Counted from the first letter of the stretch, positions 51,601 to 60,998 are shown. The stretch is DNA of 64,000 nt from Bacteroidota bacterium (GCA_016183805.1 JACPDX010000027.1:62001-126000), one strand, 5' to 3'. Numbers and translations are program-made. The notes: generated by a model from the letters alone, not told the origin.

Positions 51601-51798
51601 ATGACAACACTTTCAATGGTTGTTGGTATGCTTCCCATTGCAATGGCAACAGGAACAGCGGCAGAATGGAAAAACGGTTTAGCTTGGGTAATTATTGGTG
51701 GACTTCTTTCCTCATTAATTTTGACTGTGTTTTTAGTCCCTATGATATATTATTTAGTGGACACAGCGAAGGAAAAATTAAACCGTAACACAAAATAA
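48685..51798 (+). CDS. RND-family efflux pump (AcrB/HAE1-like)
   Basis: 1037 aa, normal for HAE1 pumps. Seen: N-terminal ITEISIKRPSLIIVLFSVF, PDFNQPVVVIKTVYPGAEPNEVE, TM4 LIIGILVDDAVVVLENIQ with the paired Asp of the proton relay, and the C-terminal helix set (LMGLVVKNAILIVDFTNQL; KGRMRPILMTTLSMVVGMLP). Role: proton-driven export of drugs or toxic organics; heavy-metal type motifs are absent. Odd: at about residue 627-640 in a periplasmic subdomain, QLKIKNEELKIAG is encoded by an AT-rich dispersed repeat inserted in frame. Confidence 0.94.
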   Translation: MNITEISIKRPSLIIVLFSVFTLLGFIGYKNLSYELMPDFNQPVVVIKTVYPGAEPNEVETSVSRKIEDALSNLEGVDYLVTKSLPNASIIIANLKYGTDLDKTMQDAQRYIDNIRKDLPQDILSPVMSKVSPNDLPIMSISATSNLSATEFYQKMKDDYLPQIQQIKGVAEITILGGEEREIQVKINQDKLKLYKISMVQVVEAINRSGLDLPAGKVQTEKENNSVRLTGKFSTLEDIKNVQVAMPVLGSPVYVKDVANVIDGIKETTSISRYNGKNGIGLLLKKQGDANAVDVSKLVRAKFKSIEHQNANSSIKFIIADDSTDNTIAAVNSVVFDLILAVILVSLVMLLFLRSFRNSLIVIVAIPTSLVTAFAVMWLLGYTLNLMTLLAMSLIIGILVDDAVVVLENIQKHLDKGKEKRTAAMDGRMEIGFAALSITLVDVVVFLPILFLQVFVADMLKQFSVVVVTSTLTSLLVGFTLTPWLASRIGKKEDLQPTNFFNRFLLWFEYQLENFTNWYGRKLEWVLSHKLIFTGIVLLLFVMTAGIMKQGIIGKELISTGDQGKFRMALEFDKSTSIHQNNLIAQKIETYIIQQPEVATVFSNIGGPSTGIGSLGVGSANKTEFTIQLKIKNEELKIAGLKKVPTETFMKKLREDLKLKFPSINYSMAALGLIPRSAPIEITLSGSNLDLVMQSGNDLKAIIEKMPGADNVRLSVEAGSPEYKIIPDKDKMQRLGLTTAYVGLNLRTAFTGNDDATLTENGTEYPVRIWLDEFSRQNFEDVQQLSIINPMGLPVEVSQFAIVEQDNSPSLLERKDRQPAVTLTADALGRPSGTVADDVVAYLKENPLPKGLQMTWGSDIKRQNDSFGALGSVLLISFLLIYLIMVALYDNFVYPFVVLFSIPVAAIGAFFALNLSLSNLSLFALLGLIMLMGLVVKNAILIVDFTNQLKAEGKHFKEALIIAGKGRMRPILMTTLSMVVGMLPIAMATGTAAEWKNGLAWVIIGGLLSSLILTVFLVPMIYYLVDTAKEKLNRNTK
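50566..50600. repeat. In-frame AT-rich dispersed repeat within the RND pump gene
   Basis: CAATTAAAAATTAAGAATGA followed by AGAATTAAAAATT matches the intergenic repeat at 47593-47622 closely. It adds about ten residues to a periplasmic loop without breaking the frame. Confidence 0.65.
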
Positions 51799-51803
51799 TT
51801 GAA

Positions 51804-52253
51804 ATGAAAATAGCAATCATAACACTAATCTCATTTGCATTATCACTTATACTTTATTCATTTACCAATCCCAATGCAGATACTTATACCTTAACCATAG
51901 AGGTTACGAATTTACGGAATGCAAAGGGGGTAGTTCAATTTGCATTGTATAACAAAGACGGTTCAATTCCTGATGAAGATTATGAGAATTACTACAAAAT
52001 TTCAAAAGGAGAAATTGTGAATGGTTCATCTACAATAACTTTTAAAAATATTCCATCAGGAAAATATGCAGTTAACATTTTACACGATGAAAACAGAAAT
52101 GGTAAAATTGACAAAGGATTTATTTTGCCGATAGAAGGTATTGGTTTCTCAAATTTTCAATCAATTGGTTTGACAAATAGACCAAACTTTTCAAAAGCAA
52201 GTTTTGAGATAAAAGAAAACAAATCAATTAATGTAAAGTTGATTTATATGTAA
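51804..52253 (+). CDS. DUF2141 family secreted protein
   Basis: 149 aa. Seen: an N-terminal hydrophobic export segment (IAIITLISFALSLILYSF), then LTIEVTNLRNAKGVVQFALYNKD and IPSGKYAVNILHDENRNGKIDKGF...PIEGIGFSN, the DUF2141 pattern. Function unknown; common next to TonB receptors or efflux genes in Bacteroidota. It lies 5 bp after the RND pump gene, so it is probably in the same transcript. Confidence 0.88.
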   Translation: MKIAIITLISFALSLILYSFTNPNADTYTLTIEVTNLRNAKGVVQFALYNKDGSIPDEDYENYYKISKGEIVNGSSTITFKNIPSGKYAVNILHDENRNGKIDKGFILPIEGIGFSNFQSIGLTNRPNFSKASFEIKENKSINVKLIYM

Positions 52254-52337
52254 GACAAGAAATTACTCCTTTCTGTTTTTTTGATAAACGGCAAAATAAA
52301 TCAAACCAATGAACTTACTTTTGTAAAAAAATTAAAA

Positions 52338-54698
52338 ATGCTCAAATCACTTTCCTTCACCCTCTTTTTGTTTATATCAGCCACAGTTCTTGCTCAAGAA
52401 AAATTTACATTAAGCGGTAATATTAAGGATGCTAGTGATGGAGAGGATTTAGTTGGAGTAACTATTCTTGTAAAAGAATTACCTGGAGTTGGAACTGTTG
52501 CCAATCTTTATGGATTTTATTCCATCACACTTCCGAAAGGGAAATACACAATACAATACAAGTATTTAGGTTATAAAACCATTGCGTTTGTAGCAGATTT
52601 ATCAAAAAATATTAAAAACAATATACAATTGGTTTCAGGTTCTACTGATCTAAATGTAGTAGAAATAATTGCTGAAAAAGAAAATCAAAACATTCGTTCG
52701 AACGAAATGAGTGTGGAGAAAATTAGTATAAAGGATGTTTCATCTATACCCGTGCTTTTTGGAGAGAATGATGTTATGAAAGTCCTTCAGTTGTTGCCAG
52801 GAGTAAAATCAGCTGGTGAAGGAAGTTCAGGTTTTTTTGTGCGTGGTGGAAATTCCGACCAAAACTTAATCTTGTTGGACGAAGCTCCTGTTTACAATGC
52901 TTCTCACTTATTGGGTTTTTTCTCTGTATTTAATCCTGATGCCATAAAGGATTTAACACTTTACAAAGGGGGAATTCCTGCCCAGTTTGCTGGTCGTTTA
53001 TCATCGGTAGTTGATATTAAGATGAAAGAAGGAAATTCAAAAAAATTCAAAGCTATTGGAGGAGTAGGCATACTTTCGTCAAGATTAACTCTTGAAGGAC
53101 CAATTGTAAAAGACAAGAGTTCTTTTATCATTAGTGGAAGAAGGACATATTTTGATATGTTCCTTAAACTCTCAAATAATGAAGATATAAAAAATACTAT
53201 CCTCTATTTTTATGACTTGAATCTAAAAGCAAATTACCAGTTTTCTGATAAAAACCGTTTGTTTATATCGGGATATTTTGGAAGAGATAACTTTGGTTTT
53301 GCTAACCGGTTTAATTTTAATTATGGTAATGCTACGGCAACGGTTCGTTGGAATCATTTATATAACGACAAATTGTTTAGCAACACCTCTTTCATCTATT
53401 CATACTATAATTATAAAATAGATATTATCGCCGCAGGTTTTTCTATCAATTCACAAATTCAAGATTTTACACTAAAACAAGATGTGGATTTCTTTTGGAA
53501 CGGAAACAATAAACTGAAATTTGGAGCCAGTGCTATTCATCATACTTTCTATCCCGGTGAAATATCCTCTACAGGAGAATCTGTTGGTGATAGTAAAATT
53601 GAAAATAGATATGGAATTGAGTCTGGGTTATATGTAAGCAATGAACAAAAGTTTAACGAATCCTGGTCAGCAACCTATGGTGTTAGGTATTCAAACTTCA
53701 CTCAAATTGGACCAGGTGAATTTTATACATACAATACTCAAGGAAAAGCTACCGACACAACAGTTTATAAAGAAAATAATGTGGTGGTAACTTATCATGG
53801 TATTGAACCTCGATTAAGCCTTAATTATGTTCTTAATGAAAGTACCTCCATTAAGACATCATATAATAGAATGTATCAATACTTGCATTTACTGTCTAAC
53901 TCATCAGGTGGAAATCCTACTGATACATGGCTATCAAGTAGTAACAACGTTAAGCCAGAAATTGCAGACCAAGTGGCATTAGGCTACTTTAAGAACTTTA
54001 AAAACAACACTTACGAATTTTCGGTTGAAACCTACTATAAAGCTATGCAAAATACCATCGATTACCGAACTGGTGCAGAAATTACCTTAAACCCGAAAGT
54101 TGAAGGCGAGTTGTTGTATGGAAAAGGTAGAGCTTATGGATTAGAATTTTATTTAAAAAGAAAAAAAGGAGTTTTTACAGGTTGGATAAGTTATACTTTA
54201 GCTCGAACTGAAGTGCAATATGACAAAATCAACAAAGGAGCTTGGTATCCTGCCAAACAAGATAGAACTCACGACTTGTCTTTTGTTGCCATGTACGATA
54301 TATCCGAACGATTAAAAATATCTTCCACTTTTGTTTTTTATACTGGTAATGCGGTAACTTTTCCCACAGGAAAATATGTAATTGACGGACAAACCATAAA
54401 CCTATATTCCGACAGAAATGGCTCTAGATTCCCAAATTATCACCGTTTAGATTTGGGCTTAACTTTAGAAGGTAAAAACTATAAAATGGTTACTAATCCA
54501 GAAACAGGTTTAAAAGAAAAAAAAGATAGAAGAATTCATTCAAGTTGGAACTTTTCTATTTACAATGTTTATGCTCGTGAAAACCCTTATTCGTACTCAT
54601 TTAGAGAAAATGAGGAGAATCCAATTATAACAGAAGCTGTGCAACTTTCATTATTTAAATATCCTTTACCTGCTATAACTTATAATTTTAATTTTTAA
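52338..54698 (+). CDS. TonB-dependent receptor with N-terminal carboxypeptidase-like regulatory domain
   Basis: 786 aa from MLKSLSFTLFLFISATVLAQ. The 19 residues before it in the ORF track are not signal-like. Seen: signal peptide, a CarboxypepD_reg-like beta sandwich (FTLSGNIKDASDGEDLVGVTILVKE), a plug with FFVRGGNSDQNLILLDEAPVYNASH and AQFAGRLSSVVDIKMKEG, then a 22-strand-type barrel ending in Phe (TYNFNF). Role: TonB-powered outer membrane uptake of an unknown ligand. The following DUF4249 lipoprotein is the usual partner in Bacteroidota. Confidence 0.92.
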   Translation: MLKSLSFTLFLFISATVLAQEKFTLSGNIKDASDGEDLVGVTILVKELPGVGTVANLYGFYSITLPKGKYTIQYKYLGYKTIAFVADLSKNIKNNIQLVSGSTDLNVVEIIAEKENQNIRSNEMSVEKISIKDVSSIPVLFGENDVMKVLQLLPGVKSAGEGSSGFFVRGGNSDQNLILLDEAPVYNASHLLGFFSVFNPDAIKDLTLYKGGIPAQFAGRLSSVVDIKMKEGNSKKFKAIGGVGILSSRLTLEGPIVKDKSSFIISGRRTYFDMFLKLSNNEDIKNTILYFYDLNLKANYQFSDKNRLFISGYFGRDNFGFANRFNFNYGNATATVRWNHLYNDKLFSNTSFIYSYYNYKIDIIAAGFSINSQIQDFTLKQDVDFFWNGNNKLKFGASAIHHTFYPGEISSTGESVGDSKIENRYGIESGLYVSNEQKFNESWSATYGVRYSNFTQIGPGEFYTYNTQGKATDTTVYKENNVVVTYHGIEPRLSLNYVLNESTSIKTSYNRMYQYLHLLSNSSGGNPTDTWLSSSNNVKPEIADQVALGYFKNFKNNTYEFSVETYYKAMQNTIDYRTGAEITLNPKVEGELLYGKGRAYGLEFYLKRKKGVFTGWISYTLARTEVQYDKINKGAWYPAKQDRTHDLSFVAMYDISERLKISSTFVFYTGNAVTFPTGKYVIDGQTINLYSDRNGSRFPNYHRLDLGLTLEGKNYKMVTNPETGLKEKKDRRIHSSWNFSIYNVYARENPYSYSFRENEENPIITEAVQLSLFKYPLPAITYNFNF

Positions 54699-54701
54699 CC
54701 C

Positions 54702-55514
54702 ATGATGTTATTCCAAAAATACACTCCACTCTATGTGCTTATTGCCATAATTTTTCTAATGATTTCATGCGAAAAAGTGGTTGAATTAGATTTAGATGAT
54801 GCTAAACAAATGTTAGTTGTTGAAGCTATTGTACATGATAGTTTGGGCGATAATTTTGTAAAATTATCTAAAACAAAACCTTTTAACGATAATAGTGTAG
54901 GATATGAAACTATTTCTGGAGCATTAGTTATTGTTACCGATAATTTGGGCAACAGTTTTACTTTTACAGAAGCCACTGCTGGAAATTACAATTGTCCAAC
55001 ACTTGAGGGCATAACAGGCAGAGCTTATTTTTTAACGGTAAATGTAAGTGGAAAAGTAGTTACTGCTCAATCGGTAATGAACCCTAAAGTAAATTTAGAT
55101 TCGTTATCTCACCATAAAATAGATCGACCTTTTAACGACCCTAATGAACCACCGGAATACAGTATCCGTACTTATTTTTTCGACACTCCAAATTATACTA
55201 ATTATTACCGTATTAAGGCATTTAATAAAGGTGTTCAGGAAAAAGGATACATTGTGCTTAATGATGATTTATTAAATGGAGGCATTGCAGTATTTCCTGT
55301 TTTTAGAGTAAATTATGCTGAGAATGATACCGCCGTTATTCAACTTTTATCAATTGATGAGGCAAATTTCAGGTATTTTAATGCCATCGCTTCATCTCAA
55401 AATGGCGAAGTTCCCGGAAATCCTGAAACGAATTTGGTTGGTGAAGATGTAGTGGGTTATTTTGGTGCTTATGCAAAAAGCGAACGAAGGTTAATTATCA
55501 CTCCATTACCTTAG
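54702..55514 (+). CDS. DUF4249 family lipoprotein
   Basis: 270 aa. Seen: an N-terminal lipoprotein signal with a lipobox-like FLMISCEKVVELDLDDAK, then VEAIVHDSLGDNFVKLSKT, typical of DUF4249. Usually about 270-400 aa, so the length is near the lower end, and it ends in RRLIITPLP. Role: surface or periplasmic partner of the TonB receptor encoded 3 bp upstream. A bidirectional terminator follows. Confidence 0.85.
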   Translation: MMLFQKYTPLYVLIAIIFLMISCEKVVELDLDDAKQMLVVEAIVHDSLGDNFVKLSKTKPFNDNSVGYETISGALVIVTDNLGNSFTFTEATAGNYNCPTLEGITGRAYFLTVNVSGKVVTAQSVMNPKVNLDSLSHHKIDRPFNDPNEPPEYSIRTYFFDTPNYTNYYRIKAFNKGVQEKGYIVLNDDLLNGGIAVFPVFRVNYAENDTAVIQLLSIDEANFRYFNAIASSQNGEVPGNPETNLVGEDVVGYFGAYAKSERRLIITPLP

Positions 55515-55530
55515 GAGGTAAATAGATAAA

Positions 55531-55570
55531 ACAAAAGAGCCATCAGTCAATTAACTTATGGCTCTTTTGT
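55531..55570. terminator. Bidirectional terminator between DUF4249 and DPP III genes
   Basis: ACAAAAGAGCCAT (55531-55543) pairs perfectly with ATGGCTCTTTTGT (55558-55570), 14-nt loop, A/T runs on both sides for convergent genes. Confidence 0.92.
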
Positions 55571-55585
55571 TATTAATTTCTAAAA

Positions 55586-57634
55586 TTAATTTTCGTTAGG
55601 CAAGAAAGAATATTTTTTTGCATAATCCAACATTTGTTGAGTAAAGTCTTTAGGATATTCTACTTTAATGTCGGTAATTTCTCCTTTAGCATCGGTTATA
55701 GGAACCAATTTTGGATTGATAAAACCACTGTAAGGAGCAATTTTTAATTTCTCCACCCTAGCCAATACTTCTTGATGTATAGCTGGATCAACTTGAACAC
55801 CATAGTTTTCCACCAAAGCTTTACCGGCTTTAAAATCGCCTTCCGATTTAATTTTTTGGATAACTTTTAGCAATTCGCCAAAAATGGTTCTTAGTTTTTC
55901 GTAATTGTTTACCACAAAATAGGTTTTACCATCTTTTACAATTTTCTCCACCACGTTGTCTGCTTTACCTTTTTCAAAAGCCCAAGCAGCTACTAATTGA
56001 CGGTTTCTCATGTGAGCTTCTTCAATTACTTTACCCGGTTCTAAACGCATCAATTGAGTCATCATACCGTTTCTCATGTAATCATCATAAGCTGCTTTTC
56101 CTGCTTCTATCGATGGCAATAATTTCATGTCCACTAATTTTTGATCCATTAAATAATAGAGACCCACTAAATCAGCTCTAGCTTCTTCAAGTGTTGATGC
56201 ATAGTTTTTAAGTGTTTCGTTGGGAGTTCCTACACCCGGATTTAATTGTCCGGAAGCATGTCCAATAACTTCGTGCAAAGCAGTATGCATTTTATCAGAA
56301 ACATCGTTGTACAATTTGTTTCGTTCTATTTCTTCTTTGTTGTAACAGAATTCTTCTAACATTCCGCTGCTGCTGGCTTTACCGTAAGCATCAATAATAC
56401 TTCCTAAGCTTACTGATTTTGAACCATGTGCAGCTCTAATCCAATCGGCATTTGGTAAGTTTACGCCAATTGGTGTAGATGGTGATGCATCGCCAGCCTC
56501 TCCAGCAACTTCAACCACTTTGTAGGTAACACCAACCACTTCTTTCTTTTTATGTTCCGGTAAAATAGTCGAATTGTCTTCAAACCATTGTGCATTTTGT
56601 GCAACAATAGCCATTCGCTCAGATGCATCGAAATCTTTAATTTGAACAACCGTTTCGTACGAACCTTTATAGCCTAATGGATCATTATACACTTCAATAA
56701 ATGAATTGATGTAATCAATATCGCCATCTGTTGCTTCACACCATGCAATGTTATAGGCATCCCAAGTTTTTAAATCGCCTGTTTTGTAGTATTCAATTAA
56801 CAATTTTAGTGCTTTGGCTTGTCCTTCGTTTTCTGCAACACCCACAGCTAAATCTAACCATTTAATTACCTCATCTATGGCTGCACCATACATTCCACCC
56901 GATTTCCAAACTTTTTCTTCTAAACCATTTGCACCTCTTACCACTTTCGAATTTAAACCGAAAGAAACAGGTTGTTTATCTTTTTTATCTGCTTTAGCTA
57001 AATAAAATGTTTGAGCTTCTTTTTCGGTAACATCTTCACCATAAAAGTTCGATGCTGAAGCTAAAAGTAAATCGCTTTTAGGGTCAAGACTAACTTTTTT
57101 ATTGTCTAGTTCTGGGTTAAAAATTACCTCAACAACTTCTGGTGCTAATTCGGTTTTAGTATCTTTCAATAAAGAAGCAAAAAATTCTTTCGAAAATTCC
57201 GGAATAAACTTATCGTTAGAATAATGATGGTGTATTCCGTTTGCAAACCATACTTTTTTGGTATAAATCATAAAGTTTTTCCAATCGGTTGATGCAGTAT
57301 CGCCTTTAAAATTTTGAACAATGTTTTCTAATGCACGTCTAATTTTTAGGTTGTGACGATAATTTTGATCCCAAATAATGTCTCTACCTGCATAACCTGC
57401 TTGAGTTAAGTAATACACTAATTTTTTTTGTTGAAGACTTAATTTATCCCAACCATTAATTTTGTATCGTAGAATTTTAATATCCGAAAACTGCTCAGGA
57501 TTCCACACAAAATTGGAATCATTTTCTTCAACTACGACTTCAGTAGTTTTATCGTTTTTAGTTTCGTTTCCACCGCAAGAGAACAGTAATGTACTTGTTA
57601 CGGCAAACAGCATAAAATATTTTGTATGTTTCAT
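55586..57634 (-). CDS. Dipeptidyl peptidase III (M49) lipoprotein
   Basis: 682 aa. Seen: lipoprotein signal MLFAVTSTLLFSCGGNE; zinc-peptidase motif HEVIGH (HExxGH, in MHTALHEVIGHASGQLNPG); second zinc ligand region LEEARADLVGLYYLMD. Role: zinc exopeptidase releasing N-terminal dipeptides, here anchored in the cell envelope rather than cytosolic. Members in Bacteroidota are sometimes mislabelled dihydrofolate reductase; nothing of that fold is seen. Transcribed convergently with the DUF4249 gene. Confidence 0.92.
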   Translation of the reverse strand: MKHTKYFMLFAVTSTLLFSCGGNETKNDKTTEVVVEENDSNFVWNPEQFSDIKILRYKINGWDKLSLQQKKLVYYLTQAGYAGRDIIWDQNYRHNLKIRRALENIVQNFKGDTASTDWKNFMIYTKKVWFANGIHHHYSNDKFIPEFSKEFFASLLKDTKTELAPEVVEVIFNPELDNKKVSLDPKSDLLLASASNFYGEDVTEKEAQTFYLAKADKKDKQPVSFGLNSKVVRGANGLEEKVWKSGGMYGAAIDEVIKWLDLAVGVAENEGQAKALKLLIEYYKTGDLKTWDAYNIAWCEATDGDIDYINSFIEVYNDPLGYKGSYETVVQIKDFDASERMAIVAQNAQWFEDNSTILPEHKKKEVVGVTYKVVEVAGEAGDASPSTPIGVNLPNADWIRAAHGSKSVSLGSIIDAYGKASSSGMLEEFCYNKEEIERNKLYNDVSDKMHTALHEVIGHASGQLNPGVGTPNETLKNYASTLEEARADLVGLYYLMDQKLVDMKLLPSIEAGKAAYDDYMRNGMMTQLMRLEPGKVIEEAHMRNRQLVAAWAFEKGKADNVVEKIVKDGKTYFVVNNYEKLRTIFGELLKVIQKIKSEGDFKAGKALVENYGVQVDPAIHQEVLARVEKLKIAPYSGFINPKLVPITDAKGEITDIKVEYPKDFTQQMLDYAKKYSFLPNEN

Positions 57635-57815
57635 GATTGTTTTAAATTAATAAAAGGTTTTTTAAATAAGTTTCGGCAAAATAAAATAATTAAAGTGGTT
57701 TTAACAATGATAAATACACTAGTGGTTAAAAATATAGTTAATCGGAAATTTTAATTGAAAGCTATTGCAAGTAAAACCTAATATTGCACTTATAAATTTT
57801 GAACAATAAAAACCC

Positions 57816-58265
57816 ATGAAACGCATCAACGAATACAAAAAATTATTTTCGGTAGAAGAACAACTTGACTTGAAACATTTAAAAACAACTTATCGGAAGT
57901 TAATAAAAGAATGGCACCCCGATAAATTTCAAGCGGAAAATCCTTTAGCAACAGAGGCTGAAATTAAGAGTCAAAGTATTATTGATGGTTATCATTTTTT
58001 GGTAAGTATTGCTCCCGAAACAAAGGAAGCCAATCTTGAAGAATACAATGTAACCACCTCCACTTCTGGTATTGAAGATTTTCATCACAAAGGACTTTTG
58101 TTAGAAATTTCCTTTTTAGACGGAAACACTTATGAGTACTTTGGTGTACCTCGAACGGTTTTTGTAAAAATGATAAATTCTGATAAACAATACCGTTTTG
58201 CCAAACGAAATATTTTTAATTCCTATTTGTATCGAAAAATCAAAAAAAGTGTTCAAGAAGCTTAA
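57816..58265 (+). CDS. J-domain protein with C-terminal KTSC domain
   Basis: 149 aa. Seen: residues ~15-60 form a J-domain with LKTTYRKLIKEWHPDKFQ (HPD motif). Residues ~85-145 read LEISFLDGNTYEYFGVPRTVFVKMINSDK...FNSYLYRKI, a KTSC domain (named for a small conserved motif; proposed RNA or enzyme binding). Role: probably recruits Hsp70 (DnaK) to a specific client. No chaperone genes are adjacent. Spaced 181 bp from the divergent DPP III gene. Confidence 0.88.
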   Translation: MKRINEYKKLFSVEEQLDLKHLKTTYRKLIKEWHPDKFQAENPLATEAEIKSQSIIDGYHFLVSIAPETKEANLEEYNVTTSTSGIEDFHHKGLLLEISFLDGNTYEYFGVPRTVFVKMINSDKQYRFAKRNIFNSYLYRKIKKSVQEA

Positions 58266-58375
58266 TCTAAACTGTTTTTTTACCTTCTCACTGAAATAGT
58301 CTCTGAAATAAAATGAAATACAATTTAGTACTAATTTTGGCAGCAAAAGAATATTTTTTTAACATCTAAGTAATA

Positions 58376-60145
58376 TTGAAATCGTTACTAAAATACCTGA
58401 TTAAAATTTCAGCCCTTTATAGGTTGTCCTTTACATTCAGTTTATTAGCTATACTTCTAATCGTTATCGATTTTGGTTTTAATCAGGTTGTTTTTTCTCA
58501 ACGAGTAATTACTACTTTTTTCTTTATTGTAATCTTTCTTAACTTTTCTAACGCTATTGTTAGGTATTTTACCGAAAGAAAGCCTCTACGGTTTAAAATA
58601 ATTTTGTTCGATATTATTACCCTAAGCGTAATAACATTAGCTATTTTAACTTTTTTTTCCATTGGTAAAACAAATATTATTTTAAATTACTTTCATTATA
58701 AAGATTGGATTAGATTGGGTATTTTTTTAATTTTTATCAAAGAGGTTACACTATTAAAATTTAGTCTTAAAAACATCAATGTAAACCCTGCCCAAATTTT
58801 TATTTTTAGTTTTTTTAGTGTAATTATAATCGGTGCTTTACTATTAATGTTACCTAATGCAACTTATACAGGAATTTCGTTTGTTGATGCTCTTTTTACT
58901 TCTACCAGTGCTGTTTGTGTTACAGGATTAATAGTAGTTGATACGGCTACTTATTTTACACATTTGGGGCAAACTATTATTATGGTATTGATTCAAATTG
59001 GTGGTTTGGGTATAATAACTTTTGTAGCATATTTCAGTTACTTTTTTAAAGGAGGGTCAAGCTATAAAAATCAGCTTGTAATAAGTGATTTGTCAAACAG
59101 TGAACGAATTGGAGAAGTTTTTTCATTAATAAAAAAAGTACTTTTTATTACTTTTTCTATAGAATTTTTTGGAGCCATTCTTATTTTCTATCTTACAGAG
59201 AATTTTTATTTTTCATCCTATTATGAACATTTTTATTTTTCTGTTTTCCATTCTATTTCAGCCTTTTGTAATGCAGGATTTTCTACACTTTCGAATGGAT
59301 TATTTGATATTGGGTTACGCTTTAATTATCTTTTTCAAATAACCATTATATTACTTTTTATAATTGGAGGATTAGGATTTCCAATAGTTGTTAATTTACT
59401 GAAATACCTTAAGTCTTTTTTGAAACACAATTTTTTAAGAATCTTAAATATTAATTCAAATAAAAAACCTTGGGTGCTTACCTTGAATAGTAGAATTATC
59501 CTCATCACTTCATTCTTACTTACCATTATTGGCTCAATACTGATTTATTTTATCGAATATAATAATACATTAGTTGATCATCATGGTATTGGAAAAATAG
59601 TTGCCGCAATTTTTACCGCAACTACCCCAAGAACAGCTGGATTTAATACCATTGACATATTAAATTTAAGTACAGCGGCGACATTGATAATTATTTTTTT
59701 GATGTGGATTGGAGCCTCTCCAGGTTCAACTGGTGGTGGTATCAAAACAAGCACTTTTGCTATAGCGACACTTAATTTTATCAGTTTAACCAGAGGAAAA
59801 ACTAGAATTGAAGTATTTAGAAGAGAAATCTCTGAAATAACCATAAGGAGAGCATTTGCAGCGATAGTATTGTCGTTAATTACTATTGGCTTTGGTATAT
59901 TTTTAATATCAATTTTTGATAAAGACAAGTCAGTAATAAGTATAGCTTTTGAATGTTTTTCTGCCTTTAGTACTGTTGGCTTAAGTATAGGAATAACTTC
60001 TAGTTTAACTGTTTATAGTAAACTTGTGATAGTTTGTATAATGTTTATTGGTCGAGTCAGTTTGTTCGCCATATTATTTGCCTTTATTAAAAAAGAAAAA
60101 TATAAAAACTATGCTTACCCAAATGAAGAAATAACTATTAACTAG
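58376..60145 (+). CDS. trkH: TrkH/KtrB-family potassium uptake protein
   Basis: 589 aa, apparently TTG start (LKSLLKYL); no ATG fits nearby. Seen: ten or more membrane helices and four P-loop-like segments, TSTSAVCVTGLIVVD, HSISAFCNAGFSTL, TATTPRTAGFNTID and ECFSAFSTVGLSIG, each with the conserved selectivity Gly. An N-terminal extension of ~4 helices precedes the core. Role: K+ (or Na+) translocation across the inner membrane, gated by the TrkA/KtrA protein encoded next. Confidence 0.92.
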   Translation: MKSLLKYLIKISALYRLSFTFSLLAILLIVIDFGFNQVVFSQRVITTFFFIVIFLNFSNAIVRYFTERKPLRFKIILFDIITLSVITLAILTFFSIGKTNIILNYFHYKDWIRLGIFLIFIKEVTLLKFSLKNINVNPAQIFIFSFFSVIIIGALLLMLPNATYTGISFVDALFTSTSAVCVTGLIVVDTATYFTHLGQTIIMVLIQIGGLGIITFVAYFSYFFKGGSSYKNQLVISDLSNSERIGEVFSLIKKVLFITFSIEFFGAILIFYLTENFYFSSYYEHFYFSVFHSISAFCNAGFSTLSNGLFDIGLRFNYLFQITIILLFIIGGLGFPIVVNLLKYLKSFLKHNFLRILNINSNKKPWVLTLNSRIILITSFLLTIIGSILIYFIEYNNTLVDHHGIGKIVAAIFTATTPRTAGFNTIDILNLSTAATLIIIFLMWIGASPGSTGGGIKTSTFAIATLNFISLTRGKTRIEVFRREISEITIRRAFAAIVLSLITIGFGIFLISIFDKDKSVISIAFECFSAFSTVGLSIGITSSLTVYSKLVIVCIMFIGRVSLFAILFAFIKKEKYKNYAYPNEEITIN

Positions 60146-60205
60146 GAAATGTAACAATGTGGAAATGTAGCAATTGAAGATCGAAGGCTGAGATTTGAAG
60201 ATTGA
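60146..60205. repeat. AATGTGGAAATGTAGCAATT / GAAGGCTGAGATTTGAAGATTG dispersed repeat
   Basis: Low-complexity stretch typical of Bacteroidota intergenic repeat debris, between trkH and trkA. No promoter seen in it. Confidence 0.6.
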
Positions 60206-60240
60206 TAACTAAATAATAAATTAAACTTAAATATATTACC

Positions 60241-60927
60241 ATGAAATTTATAATAATTGGACTTGGCAGTTTTGGTGGCCCACTAGCAATAAAATTGACC
60301 GAACAAGGCAACGAGGTAATTGGCATTGATAGCAGAATGGTTAAAGTGGATGGTTTGAAAGAAAAAATTTCTCATACCATTTGTATGGACGCAACCGATG
60401 AGTTTACGGTAACAGGTTTACCTATAAAAGAAACCGATGTGATTATTGTCGCCATTGGCGAAGATCAAGGGGCTAACATTATGGCTACGGCGCTTTTTAA
60501 AAATTTACAACCTAAACGTTTAATTAGTAGAGCCATCAACCCATTACACGAAAAGGTTTTGGAAGCCATTGGCGTTGATGATATTGTTCATCCGGAAGAA
60601 GAAACTGCAGAACGATGGTCTAAAAAACTTTGCTTAAACGGTTTGGTTGACTCTTTTGAATTAAGCGATGATTTTAGTATTGTTGAATTAACCGTACCGG
60701 AAAAATTGGATGGCAAAACCATTGGTGAAATTAATTTTAGAGAAAAATTTCAATTGTTAATTTTAACTACCATAAAAAATGTACGAGTAAAAAGTTTAAT
60801 TGGAAGAAGTAGTATTAAAAACAAAGTTCAAGGTGTTGCCTCGTTAGATACTGTTTTAGAAAAAGGTTCAATAATGGTAGTTTATGGAGCCAATAAAGAC
60901 ATTCGGGCATTTATTAATAATCAATAA
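60241..60927 (+). CDS. ktrA: TrkA/KtrA-family potassium transport regulatory protein
   Basis: 228 aa, single RCK unit. Seen: N-terminal NAD/nucleotide-binding FIIIGLGSFGGPLAIKL, an acidic GIDSRMVKVD and IMATALFKNLQPKRLISRA, then a C-terminal TrkA-C domain (FSIVELTVPEKLDGKTIGEI). Role: cytosolic ring that gates TrkH in response to nucleotides. Placed 95 bp downstream of trkH and almost certainly its partner. Confidence 0.92.
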   Translation: MKFIIIGLGSFGGPLAIKLTEQGNEVIGIDSRMVKVDGLKEKISHTICMDATDEFTVTGLPIKETDVIIVAIGEDQGANIMATALFKNLQPKRLISRAINPLHEKVLEAIGVDDIVHPEEETAERWSKKLCLNGLVDSFELSDDFSIVELTVPEKLDGKTIGEINFREKFQLLILTTIKNVRVKSLIGRSSIKNKVQGVASLDTVLEKGSIMVVYGANKDIRAFINNQ

Positions 60928-60998
60928 GAAATCGCTTTTTTACAACTAAATAATCTATTGAATTTCAATTCCTCAGTTTTCATTGTTAAAAATAAAAT

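Noticed and set aside
55586-57634. Dihydrofolate reductase (a frequent label for this Bacteroidota family)
   Set aside because: HExxGH and EEARAD zinc motifs identify an M49 dipeptidyl peptidase.
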